The position numbers and the translations under genes were made by a program. From the NCBI GenBank assembly GCA_003415625.1, contig PYIU01000005.1, positions 3,663,001 to 3,727,000 of the forward strand: a stretch of 64,000 nucleotides of DNA, written 5' to 3'. Positions 57,181 to 64,000 of this stretch are shown in pieces. The notes below the pieces were generated by a model. The model made no database searches, was not told the DNA's origin, and saw nothing but the letters and a program-made list of their open reading frames with translations. How positions within the stretch are numbered: the stretch's first letter is position 1; the number at the start of each line of letters is the position of its first letter. The DNA is from Aquanectria penicillioides. Its lineage: Eukaryota; Ascomycota; Sordariomycetes; Hypocreales; Nectriaceae.

Positions 57181-59637
57181 CTATTCGCGCTCTGCCCAAC
57201 TTTTGATCATACCTTCCGGTGACTCCTCGTATACACGAATCGTAACTTCATCCTGTGCATCATTGACAAACGTGTTTCCCTGCACGAACATCCAGCTATT
57301 CACCTTTCTGGCACTGACGATAGCGCGTACCCCAAGCCAGTACTCATCGACGCCGGTGGCCTCCTCCAGGTATTCACGGAGCGCGCCTACATCAGCTGTC
57401 ACGCGCCAAATGTGAAGTTTGAGAAGGAGTCTTCCTAGGGCCTCACGTCCATGTGTGAGGGTCTTGTTGCGATCCAAATGCACTTTTACACGTGTCTCGG
57501 CTTGATTGACCTCCAAGTGGAGAAAATCAGGTTCAGTGAGGAGAGCACGAAGAATAATGAAGAACCCTTGCTCATGTGCCTGAGGCCATTCCTGTCGACT
57601 GTCAGTCTTGAAAGTAAAAGAAAAAGGGCCTATTGGTTAAATGACTCACCTTTTCAAGCGAGTCGTAAGAGAGCAATGCCTCAAGCCCATGTATCGCGAT
57701 TGACAGGTATGCGTTGTAGATGACTAGTAGTGTCAGTGGTGTAGCATGCAATAAAAGCGAAGTGAGAAATACGCTCGTCAGGAGATGGTTGGCTACCATT
57801 CTCGTATCCAAATGTGGACAATACGGCACGGCTAGATAAAAGGTATAGCCCAATTCCATCAGCACGACATTCATCCAAGGTCAGGGCCAGGCGACCGAAG
57901 ACATTCGAAACTGTCTCTTCGCCTTTGTACCATATATGGAGAGGCTTCCCTGTGAGCGGATGTACAGGTGGATTCGCAAGGTCGAAGTTGCAAGTCCCGT
58001 CGGTGGCTTCACGTAGTAAGCGATTCCCCGTACCATGACCCAGAAGCTCATGTAGCGCTATGCGCATGTAGGAGGTTTCATGGTTATTGCGTAGGAAATC
58101 GTTGGCTTCTTCTTCCAGCACGAATGGAGCTTCCCTTTTCGGGTCCACGAGCCTCAAGTCGGGAGGTCTGTTGCGATTCGCAATCATGACATTTTTGAAG
58201 CCGCACTCCTCTCGGATATCTGAGAACTACGAGGAATTAGAGTGAGAATGCAGTCTAGCGGAGGATATGACTTGCGTTGGGCAGATTGATACCAGTGAAA
58301 ATGATTGTTGAAGAATATGCCAATGCTGTGGGGTATTTATTAACTGCTCAATCGTCACAGAAGATCAATCACGCGGGCCATACCATGAATAGCTGTAAAA
58401 CCAGGTGGCTCAAAGGTTGACGACTCAAAGGGGCCGAGGCTTCCATCGTCTTCGTGGGTAACCCATGGCAATTCTCCGACGAAATCTTTCCATCGAGAAG
58501 CTAAGGAAGACAAAACCGCCGTGGCTGATGGGGATTGAATGGCCACAGTACCTTGAAATTCCGCTCTGGAGCCAGCAGGGTCTCGATACTGTTCGACAAA
58601 CCCGATAATAAACTCCACAGTAGGGTTCTTGTCTCTTAGCCAGATCTTTTGTGCTTCCTTGAAGTGGGCGATGTCGCCAGTCTCAAAGTGGCGAATATAT
58701 GTTTGGAGCATCTCAACTTGGTCGTTATTTGCTGCATATTGGATGGCCTTTCGTAAGTAGTCGCAAACAATACGAAGCTGATCCGAGAAGCTGCCTTTGT
58801 GTACCGACACAGGGGCGCCGGATGAGAGCTTTCCGAGTGTCTGTGGGCTACTTGAGTCAATGGACGCTTGAAGAACACGGAAAGCAGTCAGTCTTTGTTC
58901 TGGGTCATTCTCTTCTCCTTTTTCTTGAGGTGGGAGCGATGTGGTGATTTGAAGTCTGGTGTTCTCAGTGCCAACACCAGCTGACGTCATGAGTCTATCA
59001 ACAGCCTCAACATCGGTTGCATACACCGGCACGGCTGCATTATCGCGCAAGTAATAGGCGCTTTGCTGTTGTGTTGAAGGAAACCCGAGCTTATTAGGCT
59101 CGGGTGACAGCATGTTAGGGAGACATTCCGCCAGCAGAGTTTGGGCTTTTTGGGTGCTTCGGTGAGCGATACTTTGCATAAAAGTTTCCGAAACACCCGG
59201 GAGGAATTTCTGGTCTCCATAGCCATAGTAATTACCCATGTTGAAGAGAACAAAGGCAAGATAGGTGAGAAAGCGATCGAGATCTTTACGTGGGGCATCT
59301 TCGTGCGGCGAGGGAAGAAGTTGAGACCACTCTCCATCACAGCTGCGGTATAGCTCGAGAGCTAGTTCAACAATGATGGGAGATTCAGGGGAAACTTGAC
59401 GCTGGGTGATTGGAGCACCGGCCCACGCAGCTCTAAAAATTAAGCGGCCAAGGTCAGTGGAGTGGTAGGTGACAAGACGAATATCGTCGCATACTTGGAT
59501 AGGTAATGGGCATAGAGCCGTTCTTTCATTGTCAACTGTCGGAAAATATCAGCACAGTCGAGTGAGCGAATGGCGACATGGCGACGGTCAGGCACTGCGG
59601 CCTTGGGCGGCTGGAAGGGTTTGGCCAGCTCACTCAT
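57181..59637 (-). CDS. Dipeptidyl peptidase III (M49 metallopeptidase)
   Basis: Minus-strand exons are 59637-59495, 59432-58384, 58325-58276, 58226-57773, 57723-57650 and 57591-57181, 726 residues, the usual family length. It removes dipeptides from the N-terminus of short peptides in the cytosol. The zinc motif HELLGH is in YMRIALHELLGHGTGNRL and the second motif EECRADG appears as DECRADGIGLYLL. Other conserved parts are FNMGNYYGYGDQKFLPG, TGINLPNFSDIREECGFKNV and EWPQAHEQGFF. The intron between NLPN and FSD (58275-58227) starts with GC (GCAAGT), a known minor class. The start MSELAKPFQ is the first ATG; the frame is open 30 codons upstream without ATG. Confidence 0.93.
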
Positions 59638-60129
59638 CCTGCTGGCAAAGTGTCTCGAAATGATGCGCTTCAGATGGAAATGAATGGCGACGGCGGTGAT
59701 GGCGATGATGACAACTGACCCGGTCACACCGAGGCAACAGGTGAGGAATTCTCACGGGCTTAAGGCAGGGGTGAGTGAGGGGTAACTGTGAAATATCGTT
59801 CCTGGCTACGAATGGAGGCTTCAAGGCCAGCCGAGTGTGCAAGAACAGAAATCAGGCAGCAAATAGAAAACGGTCGATCGGTGCACTGTTGCGGGCGGGG
59901 GAATGTCAAAAGCAATCGAAGGCGTCATCTGGTTACACACAGAATTGTACGTTCTCATGCTCCAGCTTACAGCCGAGTTGTGTACCAACCGGTGCAACCA
60001 CCCGCCTAGCACAAGGTGTGACTGGCATTTCCGACATCTACATTCATCACCATACAATACGCCGTCTGAACATCCTCTGTGTTAAGACCAGAAAACGGAA
60101 AAAAAGGCAAATCCCTTGGTTCGATTCCC
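59638..60129. other. Upstream region of DPP III
   Basis: Promoter region of the minus-strand DPP III gene. GGTTCGATTCC at 60118-60128 looks like a tRNA B box, but no cloverleaf forms around it. No gene. Confidence 0.5.
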
Positions 60130-60281
60130 TACCACTTGTTTCGGCAAGGGGGTACCTCCAGTTTTTGCTGAGGTGCCGTGGTTCAATAACAAGTGTTGAA
60201 AGTATAGAACCCAAAGTACCACTTGTTTCGGCAAGGGGGTACCTCCAGTTTTTGCTGAGGTGCTGTGGTTCAATAACAAGT
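60130..60281. repeat. 65-bp direct duplication with inverted ends
   Basis: Two copies (60130-60194 and 60217-60281) differ at one base and are 22 bp apart. Each copy is bounded by ACTTGTT near its start and AACAAGT at its end, an inverted pair, with CCTC/GAGG inside. No coding content is evident. Confidence 0.85.
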
Positions 60282-60752
60282 CGCAGCTACCCTATAGCAG
60301 GCGCACTGGTCCCAATGGTTGAATACCAGGACTTTGAATCAGTGTTCGGGAGTTTGTCAGTGCAACAACCCTCTGAGAATTCTCACCAGGCACAACCCTA
60401 TTTTCAACTAAAGATTTTGCATTCTCGCATTGGCTTGACAATTAATTAACAAGTGTCTTTGCAAGACACTAAATATAAGTGTAAACCATAATGTCACAAT
60501 AACGATACAGGGAACCCACCAACCCTTAGTCGTTTTCATACCTATAGTTCAAGTTTAAACCAGCCAACCAAATCTTTGTTGTCCCAGTATCTTGAATTCA
60601 CTAATTTTTGAAAGAATATAGCTGTAAACAATATACAGGCATACGCAGGGACGGTCACAGCGGGCGACATGCGCAACGGGTCGGTCTAGATCAATTGGGA
60701 TTTGTAAGGAGCAGCTAGATAGTGGTCGTAGAATGCAGTCACCTATTTACAG
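60282..60752. other. Intergenic region bordering the copia element
   Basis: About 470 bp of ordinary composition between the duplicated element and the transposon; no gene. Confidence 0.5.
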
Positions 60753-60960
60753 TGTAGGGATTCCCTTATGAGGATATATGGCCTTAAGACCTAGGCCCAT
60801 AAGGCCCCTAAGGTCGGCTTGTGGCCGGCCGCTATGTCTATAGCGGCGACCACCTTTGCCCGGCTGCTATATCCATTAATACTCCCTTTAAGCCCAACTA
60901 AAGGCTTATCCTTAGGTGCTATTATAAGGCTATCCTAACCTTCTTTATATATATATTCTT
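60753..60960 (-). repeat. Putative LTR edge of the copia element
   Basis: The change from ordinary sequence at TGTAGGGATTCCC (60753) through GC-richer sequence (GGCCGGCCGCTATG near 60825) into AT-rich DNA suggests a long terminal repeat beginning with TG. Its partner lies outside the window, so it cannot be confirmed. Confidence 0.35.
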
Positions 60961-63900
60961 TATATAATTATAGAGTTATTCTTTTTTTATTGCTAAAGCA
61001 ATTATTTACTTAAATAGGACTTCTTTATTATAGCTAAAGGCATTATTATAAGTTTTTATAGGTACTATTTATATTTGCCTTAATATTTTTAGTATAGTAC
61101 TTTCTTTAATTTTAGCCTTAATTTTAAGGCATTAATAAAAAAGCAATATAATAGGCCTATTAATAGCTTTATAAATATATTAGCAATATTTTTAGCAAAA
61201 GGGATATATTATAGTTTAACTATACTATTTTTAATAGCCTTTTTTATAAAGTAATATTGCATTTAAATATACTTTATATAAATATAGAATTTAAGGTTAT
61301 ATATTAGCTTTATAGCGCTTTAGTTATCTATAAAGATTACTATTAAGGCAATTAATAGGCTATTAAGTTCCTTTATAAAGCTCTTTATTTATATAATTTA
61401 TAATACTGCCTTTATTAATATATAGTATTTAGCTTTTATTAAAGACTTTACTATAGTCTTTTAATGCTTATTAAATTATGCAATTAGGCCTTTATTTATA
61501 AGGAATATATATCCTTTAGTTAATTATACTATCTTTAGGCAGCTAATATAGTTAAAGTTATAGTAGCTATAGAAATTAAATAGATTGCTATATAACTCTT
61601 TCTTAAGGCAGTAATAATAAATAAAATAATTAAGGCTCCTTTTAATATATTATAGTATCCTTTTTATAGCCTTAAGTTATTACTTGCTTAAGCTATTTAG
61701 GAAGTGTACTTAAAGACTATATATAAAGGCTAAATTAAACTAGCTTTATTATAAAAAATAATTAACTTTTCTTACTATTAATATATATTCTTTATTAATA
61801 GCCTTTATACTAAAGATATTAATTGCCTTAGCTAAATAATAGATTTCTATTTTTATTAGTATATTTATAGCTTTATAGTTAAAGTATTTAAATTGCTTAA
61901 AGATACTTATTATATAATCTTTTTATAATAATATAAGCAATTTATTTTCTTTTGCTATAATAGCTATATTTAAAAAGAGCTTAAGAAATTTAAATAACTT
62001 TATTTTTACTTTCTATATAAGTTTATTAATAAAGGTATTTATATCCTTATTGTTATTAATAACTATAAGTATATTATTTATATATATAGCTATAATAATC
62101 TCCCTTACTTAATCTATATAGATTGCAGTATTGCTCTATAGCCTCTTAAAGCCTAATTTATTAAATATTTTTTTTAGTTTCTTTTGCTACTATTAGGCAT
62201 TTTACTTAAGGCTATATAGGGCTATAAGCAACTATATAATATACTTAATGCCTTATTTATAGCCCACTTTTTTAGCTAAGTGTTTATACTTTAGATCCTT
62301 AAAGAACTTATTAAGTAAAAAGAAAGTTATAATATAAATATTTTCTTTTAGCTTTTTATTTAGGTATACTATAATTATATTATTTTATAATAGCTTCTTT
62401 TTGGTTTATATAGTATAAATAAATAATATCCTTTAGGAGTTAGCTCTTATAGTTAAGGAAAAGGTCTTTTAGTAATTAATGCCTTTTTTTATATAAAGCT
62501 ATATACTATAAGTTAAGCTTTATATATAACTATTATACTATTTTTATCTCTTTTATATTAATTTATTTACTTTACTATAAGTAGTCTTTTGCCCTTTAGT
62601 AACTCCCTTTTTAAGATAAATTTAAGTATGCCTTTATTAATAAGGGCATAAATCTTCTTAAAGAATGCCTCCCTTTAAAGGTTAGCATTTAGCTAATTAA
62701 GGGTATTATAGATTATAGCTAGATTAGCATTAATATAGGCAGCTAAAATCTACTTTTTTATAGCTATTACTAATATTATAAAGTATCTTTTAAAGTTATT
62801 AAATGCTTCTTTTAATTATAATTAAATAATCTTTTTACTTTTTGCTATAAGCAGTAAAATAGGCTTATAGAATACTATATATATTATTATAATAACTTTT
62901 TTTATTTTAGGGTTTTAAATTCTATATGCTTTAATTCCTTAGAATTTTATAAAGATTCCTTTTTAATTATAAGGCAGTATTTTTTTAGATTTATTGCATT
63001 TTTTTTATTTAATATAAATAAATGCCTTTAACTTTAGAATCTATAGATACTTAATGCTTAATATATATTCCTTTTTTAAAATTAAATTTATAAAGTAAAC
63101 TTTATAAAGGGTCTTTTAGTTTAATAACCTTATTGCTATAATATTAGCAATATATATAATTGTAAGGATAATCTCTCCTTATAGCCTAAAAGGGATATTT
63201 ATTGCTATTATTATACTTTTTGCTTTCTTTTAAATTATATAGTTTGCCTATTTAATAAAGCTATTTTATTTATAGCTATATAGTAGTATAATAATTATAA
63301 GGATCCCTATCTTTAAGAAGAGTTTATTAACCTTTCTATTAATAAATTTATAGCTACTATTAAACTATATCTTTTAGGGCAGACTATAGGCTATAATAGT
63401 TTTAAATATTAAAAGATCTTTTTTTATTAAGGTAGTAGCATTACTTTTCTTTTTAAGTAAATTACTATAAAAGTAATAGCTTTTATTATTAATTATAAGC
63501 TTAAGATATCTCTTTCTATTATATATATATAGATTTAGCTCTATAAGGTTTATATAAAGGAGGTTAAGTATGCAGTCTACTCTTTTTTATAGTATTTTTA
63601 GTAAAAACCTTATGCTTTTAGTAAGCTTACAGTCTTTATAGGGTATATTAAGTAGCTTATAATTATTAAGCCTATCTTTTATAACTTTAAAGGTATAGTT
63701 AAGGGCTTTTTAATCTATATAAGTAAGTCTTTAGTGCTATATTTTTATTTTAAACTATTCTATTTATATTAGTATTATTTTAGAAGTAAAGTAATAGCTT
63801 ATTATACTTTCTATTGCTTTAAGTAAAAACCCTTAATTAAGAATATTAAGGGTTATAAAGATCTTACTATTACTATTAAAGATTTTATTTTTAATTATAT

Positions 63901-64000
63901 AATTACTAAAAAAATAGACTTTTTTACTAAAAATTATATTTAATAGAAAATCTTTAATAAAAACTATATCTTTAAGTATTATAGTTTTTATTTTCTTTCT
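60753..64000 (-). mobile_element. RIP-mutated Ty1/copia retrotransposon, cut by window end
   Basis: From about 60900 the sequence is extremely AT-rich with dense TATA/TTAA texture, as left by repeat-induced point mutation. On the minus strand, degenerate polyprotein domains can still be read: reverse transcriptase with NKLGFKRL, TAIYID and AIYINNILI (62064-62090), which corresponds to copia AxYVDDLLI with D-to-N changes from G-to-A mutation; and RNase H with IKAKYYILIKAVL (about 61400-61440), corresponding to TEAEYYALTKAV. RT upstream of RNase H in this order and without integrase after RNase H fits Ty1/copia. Many stops occur in all frames, so the element is dead. It continues beyond the right edge. 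Confidence 0.8.

Noticed and set aside
60100..60135. tRNA-like B box GGTTCGATTCC
   Set aside because: Flanking bases do not form a T stem and no A box or anticodon arm is found upstream.
59775..60449. Open frame of 224 codons spanning the 65-bp duplication
   Set aside because: Its apparent internal repeat is only the duplicated DNA; the remainder has no protein-like features.
60753..64000. Gypsy-type retrotransposon
   Set aside because: The legible RT motif and the RNase H pattern (TEAEYYALTKAV-like) fit copia, and no integrase-like region follows RNase H.

Overview
The window looks like nuclear DNA of a filamentous ascomycete, probably a Sordariomycete and perhaps Hypocreales. The evidence is multi-exon genes with short introns (about 47-80 nt, GT...CTAAC...AG), typical Pezizomycotina families (PTH11-like receptor with CFEM domain, Zn2Cys6 regulator, Clr5 protein, fungal F-box protein, NB-ARC/TPR protein, homeobox/C2H2 regulator) and a very AT-rich, RIP-like copia element at the right end. 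The species cannot be fixed from the sequence. Gene models were spliced by hand; almost all close in frame with consensus splice sites.

Layout. 0-3 kb: the 3' end of an AtuA/DUF1446 gene and a secreted bicovalent-FAD oxidoreductase that lacks one base in a C run. 3-6.6 kb: long gene-free interval. 6.6-24 kb: a metabolic block with a PTH11-like CFEM receptor, peroxisomal copper amine oxidase, SDR, APC-family permease, PhyH-type dioxygenase, Zn2Cys6 regulator, hexapeptide acetyltransferase, alpha/beta hydrolase and deoxyribose-phosphate aldolase. The permease, amine oxidase, reductase and dioxygenase with a linked regulator could form an amine uptake and catabolism set (inference). 24.5-30.4 kb: a BTB protein, then decayed DNA (three broken PAN/Apple-like modules, a truncated membrane-protein gene, an AT-rich scar) and a small cupin. 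30.5-41.6 kb: F-box protein, a PD-(D/E)XK-like protein, a DUF3237 secreted protein, an arrestin-like protein and a disrupted Clr5 gene. 43.1-43.4 kb: two tandem tRNA-Cys genes. 43.7-48.5 kb: a homeobox/C2H2/Cys6 regulator divergent from a fusion of diaminopropionate ammonia-lyase with an M20 hydrolase. 48.6-59.7 kb: an NB-ARC/TPR protein head-to-head with a C-terminally membrane-anchored protein, a serine beta-lactamase-family gene (again lacking one C) and dipeptidyl peptidase III. 60.1-64 kb: a 65-bp duplicated element and the copia remnant.

The most unusual signal is in the two tRNA-Cys(GCA) genes. Their exons are identical, but each is interrupted inside the 3' strand of the D stem by a different 54- or 55-nt insert. 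The inserts have spliceosomal-type features (GTYAGT start, TACTRAC branch-like box, CAG end) and the same size as the mRNA introns of this window. This is not the canonical 37/38 tRNA intron position. Removing the inserts gives perfect 72-nt tRNA-Cys cloverleafs with U73.
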